From: Emcibacter sp. SYSU 3D8
GTDB taxonomy: Bacteria; Pseudomonadota; Alphaproteobacteria; SMXS01
Assembly: GCF_039655875.1 (NCBI RefSeq)
Contig: NZ_JBBYXK010000002.1
Location: forward strand, 806,001 to 870,000
Reading direction: 5' to 3'
Length of the DNA: 64,000 nt
Every line of letters begins with the position of its first letter. Position 1 is the first letter of the stretch. The position numbers and the translations under genes are program-made. Positions 17,051-25,688 of the stretch are shown here, in pieces. The notes under the pieces are model-generated. The model saw only the letters and a program-made list of their open reading frames with translations, was not told the origin of the DNA and did no database searches.

Positions 17051-19102
17051 ATGAAGGCCGTCGCCGACAAGCTCGTCTGGGTGTTCATCGCGCTGCTGGG
17101 GGCGGGCGCACTCGCGCTGGTCGCGCTCAGCCGGGGCGAGCATGTCAACGCCATGTGGCTGGTGATCGCCGCCGCCTGCACCTACCTGATCGCCTACCGG
17201 TTCTACGGCCTGTTCATTGCCACCAAGGTGCTGCGGCTCGACCGCAACCGGCACACCCCCGCCGTCCTGCACAACGATGCGCTCGATTTCGTGCCGGTCG
17301 ACAAATACGTGCTGTTCGGCCACCACTTCGCGGCCATCGCCGGCGCAGGCCCCTTGGTCGGTCCGGTGCTCGCGGCGCAGATGGGCTATCTGCCCGGCGT
17401 GTTGTGGATTCTGGCCGGCGTGGTGTTCGCCGGGGCGGTGCAGGATTTCGTGGTGCTGTTCATGTCGGTACGCCGCGACGGCCGGTCGCTGGGCGACATG
17501 ATCAAGTCGGAATTGGGCACGGTGCCCGGACTCATCGCCATGTTCGGCGTGCTGTTGATCCTGATCATCCTGCTTGCCGTGCTGGCGCTGGTCGTGGTCA
17601 AGGCGCTGGCCATCAGTCCGTGGGGCACGTTCACCGTCGCCGCCACCATTCCCATCGCCCTGGTCATGGGCGTCTATGGCCGCTTCATCCGGCCGGGCCG
17701 CATCGCCGAGATGTCGCTGATCGGCTTCGCGCTGCTGATGGCCGCCCTCATCTACGGTCAGCATGTGGCCGAAAGCCCGGTGCTGGCGCCGATGTTCACC
17801 TGGTCGGGCGAGACCCTGGCGCTGGCGCTGATGGGCTATGGCTTCGTCGCCTCGGTGCTGCCGGTGTGGCTGCTGCTGGCGCCGCGCGACTATCTGTCCA
17901 CCTTCCTCAAGATCGGCACCATTCTGGCGCTCGCCATCGGCATCTGCTTCGTCATGCCGGATTTGCGCATGCCGGCGGTCAGCCGCTTCATCGACGGCAC
18001 CGGCCCGGTATTCGCCGGTGGGCTGTTTCCATTCCTGTTCATCACCATTGCCTGCGGCGCGGTTTCGGGTTTCCACGCGCTGGTCGCCTCGGGCACCACG
18101 CCCAAAATGCTCGAGAACGAGACCCAGGCCCGCATGATCGGTTACGGCGCCATGCTGGCCGAATCCTTTGTCGCGGTGATGGCGCTGATCGCCGCCTGCG
18201 TGCTCGACCCGGGCGTCTATTTCGCCATGAACAGTCCCGCCGCGCTGATCGGCACCACGCCCGAGGCGGTCGCGGCGACCATTTCGGGCTGGGGGTTTGC
18301 AATCACGCCCGAGACGCTGAATCAAGTGGCTCACGACATCGGTGAAAGCACCATTCTGTCGCGGGCGGGCGGCGCACCCACTTTGGCGGTCGGCATGGCG
18401 CATATCCTGTCGGCGGCGGTGGGCGGCCCGGCGCTCACCGCGTTCTGGTACCACTTCGCCATCCTGTTCGAGGCGCTGTTCATCCTGACCACCATCGACG
18501 CCGGCACCCGGGTTTGCCGGTTCCTGCTCCAGGACATGATGGGCGCCGCCATCCCGGCGCTGAAGGACACGAAATCGTGGACCGGCAATCTGCTGGCGAC
18601 CGGCATCGCCGTCGCTGCCTGGGGCTATTTCCTCTATCAGGGCGTCGTCGATCCGCTGGGCGGCATCAACACGCTGTGGCCGCTGTTCGGCATCGCCAAT
18701 CAGATGCTCGCCGCCATCGCGCTGGTCCTGTGCACCGTGGTCCTGGTGAAGATGAAGCGCGAGCGCTATGCCTGGGTCACCGCCGCGCCCTGCCTGTGGC
18801 TGCTGATCTGTACCCTGACGGCGGGCTGGCAGAAGATGTTCCACGCCAATCCGGCCATCGGCTTCCTTGCCCATGCGCGCAAGTTCTCGGACGCGATGGC
18901 TGCCGGTGAAATGCTGGCGCCGGCAAAGTCGCTCGAGCAGATGAATCGGATCATATTCAATGATATAGTCAATGCCAGTCTGTGCGGCCTGTTCATGGCG
19001 GTCGTGCTGGCCATGGTGATCGCGGGGGCGTTCACCATCCGTCGGGCCCTTGCGGACCCCAAGCCGAGCGCGCGCGAAACCCTGGAGGGGACCTATGCGT
19101 GA
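17051..19102 (+). CDS. cstA: Carbon starvation protein CstA (pyruvate/peptide transporter)
   Basis: 683 residues, the usual length, with about 16 membrane segments. Family hallmarks: DRNRHTPAVLHNDALDFVPV, GHHFAAIAGAGPLVGPVLAA, and a C-terminal region GTRVCRFLLQDMMG followed by LWPLFGIANQMLAAIAL. CstA proteins import pyruvate, and peptides in some species, when carbon is scarce. A YbdD/YjiX-family gene overlaps its end, the standard arrangement. Confidence 0.95.
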   Translation: MKAVADKLVWVFIALLGAGALALVALSRGEHVNAMWLVIAAACTYLIAYRFYGLFIATKVLRLDRNRHTPAVLHNDALDFVPVDKYVLFGHHFAAIAGAGPLVGPVLAAQMGYLPGVLWILAGVVFAGAVQDFVVLFMSVRRDGRSLGDMIKSELGTVPGLIAMFGVLLILIILLAVLALVVVKALAISPWGTFTVAATIPIALVMGVYGRFIRPGRIAEMSLIGFALLMAALIYGQHVAESPVLAPMFTWSGETLALALMGYGFVASVLPVWLLLAPRDYLSTFLKIGTILALAIGICFVMPDLRMPAVSRFIDGTGPVFAGGLFPFLFITIACGAVSGFHALVASGTTPKMLENETQARMIGYGAMLAESFVAVMALIAACVLDPGVYFAMNSPAALIGTTPEAVAATISGWGFAITPETLNQVAHDIGESTILSRAGGAPTLAVGMAHILSAAVGGPALTAFWYHFAILFEALFILTTIDAGTRVCRFLLQDMMGAAIPALKDTKSWTGNLLATGIAVAAWGYFLYQGVVDPLGGINTLWPLFGIANQMLAAIALVLCTVVLVKMKRERYAWVTAAPCLWLLICTLTAGWQKMFHANPAIGFLAHARKFSDAMAAGEMLAPAKSLEQMNRIIFNDIVNASLCGLFMAVVLAMVIAGAFTIRRALADPKPSARETLEGTYA

Positions 19103-19292
19103 TTATCGGAGGTACAGCAGCTTCCTGACGCGCGCCGCGCGGCTTATGGTGGGGCTGCCGGACTACGATCTTTATGTCCTGCACCGCAGGATTCATCATC
19201 CGGATGAGCCCATCATGTCGCGCCAGGAATTCTTCAGGGAACGCCAGGAAAATCGCTATGGTGGCAACGGCAAGCTGAACCGCTGCTGCTGA
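19095..19292 (+). CDS. YbdD/YjiX family small protein
   Basis: 65 residues: RAARLMVGLPDYDLYVLHRR and HPDEPIMSRQEFFRERQENR followed by YGGNGKLNRCC, with the family's typical RCC ending. YbdD-type proteins accompany CstA or BtsT and are needed for full pyruvate uptake. It overlaps cstA by 8 bp and is preceded by GGAGGGG inside the cstA gene. Confidence 0.9.
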   Translation: MRDYRRYSSFLTRAARLMVGLPDYDLYVLHRRIHHPDEPIMSRQEFFRERQENRYGGNGKLNRCC

Positions 19293-19337
19293 CCGCAGCC
19301 GGCCCAGTCCCAAAAGCGAGATGCAGGAACCCCCCGG

Positions 19338-21209
19338 GTGACCACAGAATCCCAGAAGCCACCGGTCATGCGGCTCATGATGGGTGCCATCGGCGTTGTG
19401 TTCGGCGATATCGGCACCAGCCCCCTCTACACCATGAAGGAAAGCTTCGCCGGGCCCCACCCGCTGGCGCTCGATGCCATGCATGTCCACGGGGTGCTCT
19501 CGCTGATCTTCTGGTCGGTGATGCTGATCGTGTCGTTCAAATACGTCACGCTGATGATGCGCGCCGACAACAAGGGCGAGGGCGGCAGCCTGGCGCTGCT
19601 GACCCTGGTGAGTCATCTGGTGCAGGGAACGCGGGCGGTGCCGATCGTCGCGCTGCTGGGCATCTTCGCCGCCGCACTGTTCTACGGCGACAGCATGATC
19701 ACGCCGGCGATCTCGGTGCTGAGCGCGGTCGAAGGTCTGGAGGTCGTCGCCCCCGGCCTCGACGACTACATCATCCCGATCACCGTCGTCATCCTGATCG
19801 GCCTGTTCCTGGTCCAGAAGCACGGCACGGCGGCCATGGGCCGGCTGTTCGGGCCGGTCACGCTGGTATGGTTCCTCACCCTCGCCGTGCTGGGCATCGC
19901 CAGCATCCTCGAGCATCCGGAGATTCTCTGGGCGCTCAATCCCATATACGCGGTGAAATTCTTCCTGACCGACCAGTGGCTGGCGTTCCTCGCCCTCGGC
20001 TCGGTCGTGCTGGCGCTGACTGGCGCCGAGGCGCTTTACGCCGACATGGGCCATTTCGGACGCCCGCCGATCCGGCGCGCCTGGTTCTTCGTGGTCCTGC
20101 CCGCGCTCATGCTCAACTATTTCGGCCAGGGCGCGCTGCTGATCAGCGAGCCCTCGGCCATCGACAACCCGTTCTACCGCCTGGCGCCCGACTGGGCGCT
20201 GTGGCCGGTGCTGGGGCTGGCGACGCTGGCCACCATCATCGCGTCGCAGGCGGTGATCTCGGGCGCGTTCTCGGTGACCCGGCAGGCGGTGCAGCTCGGC
20301 TACCTGCCCCGGCTCAAGGTGCTTCACACCTCCGAGGCCGAGATCGGCCAGATTTACGTGCCCTTCGTCAACTGGGCGTTGCTGGTGGCGGTGATCCTGC
20401 TGGTGCTGGGGTTCGGCTCGTCCACCAACCTGGCCGCGGCCTACGGCGTCGCCGTCACCGGCACGATGTTCATCGACACCCTGCTGCTGTCGTTCGTCGT
20501 GCTGCTGGCCTGGAAGATCCCGCGCTGGCAGGGCATCGCCATGCTGGTGGTGTTCGTCATCGTCGACCTGGCGTTCCTCGGCGCCAACCTGACCAAGATT
20601 CCCGACGGCGGCTGGTTCCCGCTGTTCGCCGGTCTGGCGCTGTTCGTGCTGCTGACAACCTGGAAGCGCGGCCGCCAGCTGGTGCGCGCCGGCCAGGCCC
20701 GCGACGCCATCCCGGTAGAAACCTTCCTGTCGTCGCTGTCGCCCAAAATTCCGCGCGTTCAGGGCGCCGCTGTGTACATGTCGGGCAGTTCACAGGGCGT
20801 GCCCCATGCGCTGCTGCACAACCTCAAGCACAACAAGGTGCTGCATGAGATGAACGTATTCATGACCATGCAGATCGAGGAGGTTCCGCGCCTCGACAAC
20901 GAGGAAGCGCTGGAGTTCACCCAACTGGCCGATGGCTTCTACCGCATCGTCTACCATTACGGCTTCCTGCAGGATCCCGACGTGCCGCGCGCCCTGCGGC
21001 TGGCCGGAATCCGCGGCCTGAAGTGCAACATGATGCAGACATCGTTCTTCCTCGGCCGTGAAACCGTCATCCCCAGCGTGCGGCCCGGCATGGCCATGTG
21101 GCGGGAATCCCTGTTCGCCTGGATGACAAGGAATGCGACCAGCGCCATGGACTTCTTCGAGATTCCCGCCAACCGCGTGGTCGAACTGGGCTCGCAGATC
21201 GAGATCTGA
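19338..21209 (+). CDS. kup: Potassium uptake protein Kup
   Basis: 623 residues with about 12 membrane segments and a cytoplasmic C-terminus from about residue 445. The N-terminus carries GAIGVVFGDIGTSPLYTMKE, the family signature including Asp and Gly residues needed for K+ uptake, then RADNKGEGGSLALLTL and YGDSMITPAISVLSAVEG. Kup is a K+/H+ symporter. The start is a GTG at 19338, since no closer in-frame ATG leaves the usual N-terminal tail intact. Confidence 0.95.
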   Translation: MTTESQKPPVMRLMMGAIGVVFGDIGTSPLYTMKESFAGPHPLALDAMHVHGVLSLIFWSVMLIVSFKYVTLMMRADNKGEGGSLALLTLVSHLVQGTRAVPIVALLGIFAAALFYGDSMITPAISVLSAVEGLEVVAPGLDDYIIPITVVILIGLFLVQKHGTAAMGRLFGPVTLVWFLTLAVLGIASILEHPEILWALNPIYAVKFFLTDQWLAFLALGSVVLALTGAEALYADMGHFGRPPIRRAWFFVVLPALMLNYFGQGALLISEPSAIDNPFYRLAPDWALWPVLGLATLATIIASQAVISGAFSVTRQAVQLGYLPRLKVLHTSEAEIGQIYVPFVNWALLVAVILLVLGFGSSTNLAAAYGVAVTGTMFIDTLLLSFVVLLAWKIPRWQGIAMLVVFVIVDLAFLGANLTKIPDGGWFPLFAGLALFVLLTTWKRGRQLVRAGQARDAIPVETFLSSLSPKIPRVQGAAVYMSGSSQGVPHALLHNLKHNKVLHEMNVFMTMQIEEVPRLDNEEALEFTQLADGFYRIVYHYGFLQDPDVPRALRLAGIRGLKCNMMQTSFFLGRETVIPSVRPGMAMWRESLFAWMTRNATSAMDFFEIPANRVVELGSQIEI

Positions 21210-21241
21210 CGGCGCGGCGGCGCCGGTCAGGCCGCCTCGAC

Positions 21242-21916
21242 TCAGTAGTTCGGCGCCGTGTCATCCTCTTTCGAGGGACGGCGCGGCGGCGGCCTGGGCT
21301 TGGCCGGATCCAGGCAACGGTGGTCCCGCAGCACGGCGTATTCCTCGCATTCGCGTCCATCCTGCAGCCGGCACACGCCCTGGTCGCCGGCTGTCGTACC
21401 GGTGTGGATCACGCTGGTGCCGCCGATCTTGACGCAATTCAGGGCCGCCGGATTGGGCAAGCCGGCGAAGGGGTCTTGCGGGCTGACCAGGGTGGCGACC
21501 CCGCCGGCCAGCTCGGTCTGGCCCGGCCCCAGCGGGCGGAGGACATAATCGTTCACCTTCAGGAAATCCCGGCGCTGGAACTCGAGGCTGTCCGGGTTGA
21601 GCTCGTACACCGTGTCGTCCGGATCGGCGGCGCTGCCCCGCAGGGTGGTCCAGTTGCCCTCGCTCACCACCGGATCCGGCGACTTGCCCACGAAGGTCTC
21701 GATCAGCACGAACGTGCCCTCGCCGGTTCCCTCATCCTGCTTGATCAGGGTCAGCGATGTCTCGACGCCCTGGCAGTCGGTGCAGGGCAGGGTGCCCCTG
21801 AACTCGCCCAGCAGCACCGGCACATCGGGCTGCCCTTGCGGCTGGGCGGCGCCGGTGGAAATCCAGAACGCGGTGACGGCCATCGCCAGCCCCGCGCATG
21901 ACAGAATTCCCCTCAT
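21242..21916 (-). CDS. NlpE-like plus DUF333 exported protein
   Basis: 224 residues. A signal peptide (MRGILSCAGLAMAVTAFWIS, cleavage near residue 24; no lipobox) precedes an NlpE N-terminal domain: LLGEFRGTLPCTDCQGVETS with CxxC Cys45/Cys48, the motif of copper-response proteins. The C-terminal part (about 155-201) matches DUF333: NPAALNCVKIGG, GVCRLQDGRECEEYAVLR and a final Cys. The tail is Pro/Arg-rich. NlpE senses surface contact and envelope or copper stress in enterobacteria; DUF333 has no known function. The start at 21916 has AAGGAGAGG upstream. Confidence 0.8.
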   Translation of the reverse strand: MRGILSCAGLAMAVTAFWISTGAAQPQGQPDVPVLLGEFRGTLPCTDCQGVETSLTLIKQDEGTGEGTFVLIETFVGKSPDPVVSEGNWTTLRGSAADPDDTVYELNPDSLEFQRRDFLKVNDYVLRPLGPGQTELAGGVATLVSPQDPFAGLPNPAALNCVKIGGTSVIHTGTTAGDQGVCRLQDGRECEEYAVLRDHRCLDPAKPRPPPRRPSKEDDTAPNY

Positions 21917-22041
21917 CAGCCTCTCCTTGTTGCCGCCGCAAACGCTACGCCAATCCGCCCGCACCCGCCAGCGGCTGACATACGATTTCCCCCGCCAGCA
22001 CGGATTCCCCTGTGCGCCCGGATGATCTAGAGTGCGAGCAG

Positions 22042-23427
22042 ATGACCGAACCCGCCGCCTATGTCCTGCCGCGACCCTGGATCGACCGGATGCCCGGATC
22101 GGCGGTATTCTTCGAGCGGCGCGTCTTCCTGTTTTTCTTTCTCGGCTTCTCCTCGGGCCTGCCGTTCGTGCTGCCGTTCGGAACGCTCACCTACTGGTTG
22201 ACCGCCGCCGGCACGCACAAGGGCGAGATCGGCCTGTTCACCCTGGTGACGCTGCCCTTCGCCTTCAAGTTCGTCTGGGCGCCGATCATCGACCGGCTGC
22301 CCTTTCCCGCTCTCACACGGATGCTGGGACGCCGGCGCGGCTGGCTGCTCGCGATCCAGATTGCCCTGATTGGCGCGATCCTGCTGATGGCCGCCTCCAA
22401 TCCCGGTCCCGGCCACCTGATGCTGACTGCCGCGGCGGCGGTGCTGGTGGCGTTTTTCTCGGCCAGCCAGGACATCGTCATCGACGGCCTGCGCATCGAA
22501 CTGCTCGACGAACGCCGGCAGGGCGCGGGCGTGGCGGCCTATACGACCGGTTACCGCATCGCCATGCTGATCACCGCCAGCGGCATCCTGATCGTCGCCG
22601 GTCTGGTGGGCTGGTCGGTCGCCTATGCCGCCGTCGCGGTGCTGATGCTCGTCGGGGTCGGCGCGACCCTGGCCACGCCCGAACCGGCGGTCAATGTCGG
22701 CGACGTGGCGCGCGAGGAAAAGGACGCCCAGGATTTCCTCAAACGGCAGGCCGGCCTGCCGCCGGCGCTGGCAGGGCTTGCCGCGTGGTTCTACACCGCG
22801 GTCGCCTCGCCGTTCCTCGAGTTCTTCCGCCGTTTCGGCATGTTTTCGATTATCGTCCTGGCGCTTGTCCTGTTCTACAAGCTGGGCGACACCCTGGCCT
22901 CCATGATGACCGGCCCGTTCTATCTCGAGCTCGGTTTCACGCTCGAACAGGTAGGGCTGATCAGCAAGCCCGTGGGCCTCGTATCCACGATCGTGGGCGC
23001 CGTGCTGGGCGGCGTCATGGTCAACCGGCTGGGCGTCATCAAAAGCCTCTGGATCGGCGGCATAGCCCAGCTTATCTCCAACTTCAGCTATGTGCTGCTC
23101 GCCTGGGCAGGGAACGATCCATGGGCGCTGGGCGGCGTGATTGCCGTGGAGAACTTCGCCAGCGGCGTTGGGATCACCGCGTTCATTGCCTATATGTCCG
23201 GGCTGTGCAACGTGGCCTACACCGTCACCCAGTACGCGCTGCTGACATCGCTGATGAATGTGGGCCGCACCTTGCTGTCCGCGCCTTCCGGTTACCTGGC
23301 AGAGGCGGTCAGCTGGCCGGTATTCTTCAGTATGACCGCGGTCGCCGCCGTCCCCGGCCTGCTTCTGCTTTGGTGGGTGACACGGCGCTTCGGAACGGCT
23401 ACCAAACCGCCGTCGGTGCTTCTTTGA
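22042..23427 (+). CDS. ampG: AmpG-like MFS permease
   Basis: 461 residues and about 12 membrane segments. The N-terminal half is AmpG-like: LFFFLGFSSGLPFVLPFGTL, FKFVWAPIIDRLPFP, and SASQDIVIDGLRIELLDERR with the family's DIxxDxxR pattern. AmpG imports anhydro-muropeptides for cell-wall recycling; related permeases in alphaproteobacteria may carry other solutes. The ATG at 22042 is used; a GTG at 22012 would add ten residues. Confidence 0.85.
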   Translation: MTEPAAYVLPRPWIDRMPGSAVFFERRVFLFFFLGFSSGLPFVLPFGTLTYWLTAAGTHKGEIGLFTLVTLPFAFKFVWAPIIDRLPFPALTRMLGRRRGWLLAIQIALIGAILLMAASNPGPGHLMLTAAAAVLVAFFSASQDIVIDGLRIELLDERRQGAGVAAYTTGYRIAMLITASGILIVAGLVGWSVAYAAVAVLMLVGVGATLATPEPAVNVGDVAREEKDAQDFLKRQAGLPPALAGLAAWFYTAVASPFLEFFRRFGMFSIIVLALVLFYKLGDTLASMMTGPFYLELGFTLEQVGLISKPVGLVSTIVGAVLGGVMVNRLGVIKSLWIGGIAQLISNFSYVLLAWAGNDPWALGGVIAVENFASGVGITAFIAYMSGLCNVAYTVTQYALLTSLMNVGRTLLSAPSGYLAEAVSWPVFFSMTAVAAVPGLLLLWWVTRRFGTATKPPSVLL

Positions 23428-23458
23428 AAGTTCATGCCGGGCCTCGGGTTCTTGTGAT

Positions 23459-24316
23459 ATGGTCGCCCCGAAACTCTGGGGAAGCCACAACAACATAGGT
23501 GTTGTCATCGCTCTTCTAGCAACCAGACCGGCACAACTTGAAGTGCGCCTGGCTCTCGACGAAGCCGAAATCATTGCCGCGCAGCACCTCCGATACCGGG
23601 TTTTCTACGAGGAACTCGGTGCCGCCGCGAGCTGCCAGATGGCCCGAGACAAGCTGGACGTCGACGAATTCGACCCGGTGTGCGACCACCTGCTGGTGAT
23701 CGACCATGCGCTGCCGGCGGATGAGGCGGTGGTGGGCACTTATCGTCTGCTGCGCGAAGAGGTCGCGATCGCCAATGACGGCTTCTATTCTGCCTCCGAA
23801 TACGATCTCAGCCCGTTGTTCATGGGCCGCGGCGAGAATATGGAGCGCCAGCATGGCCAGTTCCTCGAACTGGGCCGGTCCTGTGTCCGCGCCGAATACC
23901 GCTCGAATGCCACCATCCAGTTCCTCTGGAAGGGCATCGCCGAATACGTCTACGACCATCAGGTGTCATATCTGTTCGGATGCGCCAGCCTTCCCGGCAT
24001 CGACGTCGCCGAGCATGCCGAGGCGTTGTCCTACCTCTATCACAATTTCCGGGCGCCCGAGGAGCTGTGCGTCTACGCCGTGCCGTCGCGCCATCTGGAA
24101 ATGAACATGATGCCGGCCGACCAGATCCGTGAACGCGACGTGGTCAAGGAACTGCCGCCGCTGATCAAGGGCTATCTCCGCTGCGGTTGCTACATCGGCG
24201 ACGGCGCGGTGGTCGACAAGCAGTTCGGCACCACCGACGTGTTCATTCTGCAGTCCATCGCCCGCGTGCCCGACAAATACTTCGCCCACCTGGCGCGCCG
24301 GGCCCGCCCGGCCTGA
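23459..24316 (+). CDS. olsB: L-ornithine N-alpha-acyltransferase OlsB
   Basis: 285 residues of the OlsB GNAT-related family: HLRYRVFYEELGA, DVDEFDPVCDHLLVID, GQFLELGRSCVRAEYRSNAT, LWKGIAEYV and YLFGCASLPGID. OlsB transfers a 3-hydroxyacyl group from ACP to ornithine, the first step of ornithine-lipid synthesis, a phosphorus-free membrane lipid often made under phosphate shortage. The O-acyltransferase OlsA is not adjacent; a PlsC-family gene at 41369 is far away. Homology begins near residue 27, so the true start may be later than the ATG used. Confidence 0.9.
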   Translation: MVAPKLWGSHNNIGVVIALLATRPAQLEVRLALDEAEIIAAQHLRYRVFYEELGAAASCQMARDKLDVDEFDPVCDHLLVIDHALPADEAVVGTYRLLREEVAIANDGFYSASEYDLSPLFMGRGENMERQHGQFLELGRSCVRAEYRSNATIQFLWKGIAEYVYDHQVSYLFGCASLPGIDVAEHAEALSYLYHNFRAPEELCVYAVPSRHLEMNMMPADQIRERDVVKELPPLIKGYLRCGCYIGDGAVVDKQFGTTDVFILQSIARVPDKYFAHLARRARPA

Positions 24317-24320
24317 CGGC

Positions 24321-25406
24321 CTAAACCGTCGTGAAGCGCACCGCGTAGACCGGTGGCAGGCGGTCGGGCAGCAGGGTCCAGCTGTCGCCCGCGTCGGCGC
24401 TGGTCCACAGACCGCCCGATGTCGATCCCATGGCCAGCCTTTCGCCGGACTCGTCCACGTCCAGGCCGTGGCGGTAGACCAGGTCGTAGGACGTCGCCTG
24501 CGGCAACCCCTTGTCCAGCACCTGCGCCGTCCTGCCGCCGTCCCGCGTGCGGGTGACGACGAACTTCCCATCCACCGGATAGCGGAACTCGTCCTTGACG
24601 GCGGGGGCGAACCAGGCCGTTTCGGGGTCGGTCGGGTGGACAGCGACCGCGAAGCCGAATGTCGACGGCCCCATGCCCGACACCTCCTGCCAGCTCGCCA
24701 GATCGTCGGCCGAGCGGAAGATGCCGCCATGATGCTGGATCCAGTAGCCCTCCGGGCGGCCGGCGCATTGCACCACGCGGTGCGGGTCCTGGATGGCGCC
24801 ATCCTCGGCGAGGTCGGGCGGCATGTAGGGGGCGCGCATGCCCTTGGTGCGGATTTCCCAGCTCTTGCCGCCGTCCTCGGTCAGCCAGACGCCGCCGCAA
24901 GAGACACCGACAATGATCCGGTCGGCGTTTCTGGGGTCGACCAGCACCGAATGGATGCCCGGCTTGTCATAGCCGCCGCCGAACCAGCGTGCGCGCTCCG
25001 GCTCGCTCCACAACGGTTCGTTGAGCGCCCAGGTCTCGCCGCGGTCGTGGGACACGAACAGGCCGCCGGGAATGGTGCCGGCCCACAGCATGCCGCTTTG
25101 GTCCGGTCCCGCCGCCTCCAGCGTCCATAGCAGCTTGAGCGAGTCGCCCTCGGCGCCGTCTTCGGCCTTGGGATAGGCGGGTGCGGCGACCTCCTGCCAG
25201 CTCTGGCCGAAATCGTCCGACCGGTGCAGCTTGCCGCCGAAATGGCCCAGGTCCAGCGCGGCATAGAGTGTGCCGTCGCGGCTGTCGTGCAGAACGGATG
25301 GTACCGGGCTGCCCAGGAATGCGGTGCGCTCTACGGTCCAGCCCCGCCCGTCGGGCTTCAGGATGAACAATCCCTTGCGGGTTCCGGCAACAATGCGATT
25401 GGCCAT
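24321..25406 (-). CDS. BNR/YVTN-type beta-propeller protein (glycosyl hydrolase-like)
   Basis: 361 residues of repeated beta-propeller blades with Asp-box-like motifs (DGGKSWEI, DRGETWAL, DDFGQSWQEV, DAGDSWTLL). It begins MANRIVAGTRKGLFILKPDG. There is no signal peptide, so it is probably cytoplasmic. Databases often call such proteins exo-alpha-sialidase or sialidase-like, but the catalytic residues of sialidases are not evident, and I do not assign that activity. The start overlaps the end of the MoaD-like gene by 49 bp and its ribosome site (GGAGGA) lies inside that gene, indicating coupled translation. Confidence 0.75.
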   Translation of the reverse strand: MANRIVAGTRKGLFILKPDGRGWTVERTAFLGSPVPSVLHDSRDGTLYAALDLGHFGGKLHRSDDFGQSWQEVAAPAYPKAEDGAEGDSLKLLWTLEAAGPDQSGMLWAGTIPGGLFVSHDRGETWALNEPLWSEPERARWFGGGYDKPGIHSVLVDPRNADRIIVGVSCGGVWLTEDGGKSWEIRTKGMRAPYMPPDLAEDGAIQDPHRVVQCAGRPEGYWIQHHGGIFRSADDLASWQEVSGMGPSTFGFAVAVHPTDPETAWFAPAVKDEFRYPVDGKFVVTRTRDGGRTAQVLDKGLPQATSYDLVYRHGLDVDESGERLAMGSTSGGLWTSADAGDSWTLLPDRLPPVYAVRFTTV

Positions 25407-25678
25407 GTCTTTCCTCCGGACAATGCCTGCATCACGTAGATTTCGGACTCCGGCGCGATCTCGCAATCCAGCGACCCGCGAAAATCGATGCGCTCGTCGT
25501 CGACGAATATGCAGACATGCTGCCGCAATCGGTCCTGGTCGTCGAGGATATAGGAGCGCAGCGCCGGAAGCTGGAGAAACAGGTCGCCCAGCGCCGCGCG
25601 CAGGGTGGCGCCCTGCACGTCGACATATTCGTGGGCGACGAGACGGCGAAGATGCTGGGTGAAGAACATCTGCGCCAT
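25358..25678 (-). CDS. MoaD/ThiS-family ubiquitin-like protein with C-terminal tail
   Basis: 106 residues. The beta-grasp fold pattern of MoaD/ThiS sulfur carriers is visible: FFTQHLRRLVAHEYVDVQGA, LGDLFLQLPALRSYILDDQ, HVCIFVDDERID and SEIYVMQALSGG. Sulfur carriers end in Gly-Gly, whose carboxylate is adenylated and thiocarboxylated. Here Gly88-Gly89 is followed by 17 more residues (KTW... to DCSS), so the carrier would need trimming, or the tail is a recent read-through. The two Gly codons (GGA GGA) double as the ribosome site of the downstream propeller gene. It lies 10 bp after maeB. Confidence 0.75.
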   Translation of the reverse strand: MAQMFFTQHLRRLVAHEYVDVQGATLRAALGDLFLQLPALRSYILDDQDRLRQHVCIFVDDERIDFRGSLDCEIAPESEIYVMQALSGGKTWPIALLPEPARDCSS

Positions 25679-25688
25679 CGTCCGCGTC

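Noticed and set aside
24321-25406. Calling the beta-propeller protein a sialidase
   Set aside because: Asp-box repeats are present but the sialidase Arg triad and nucleophile are not apparent, and there is no export signal.
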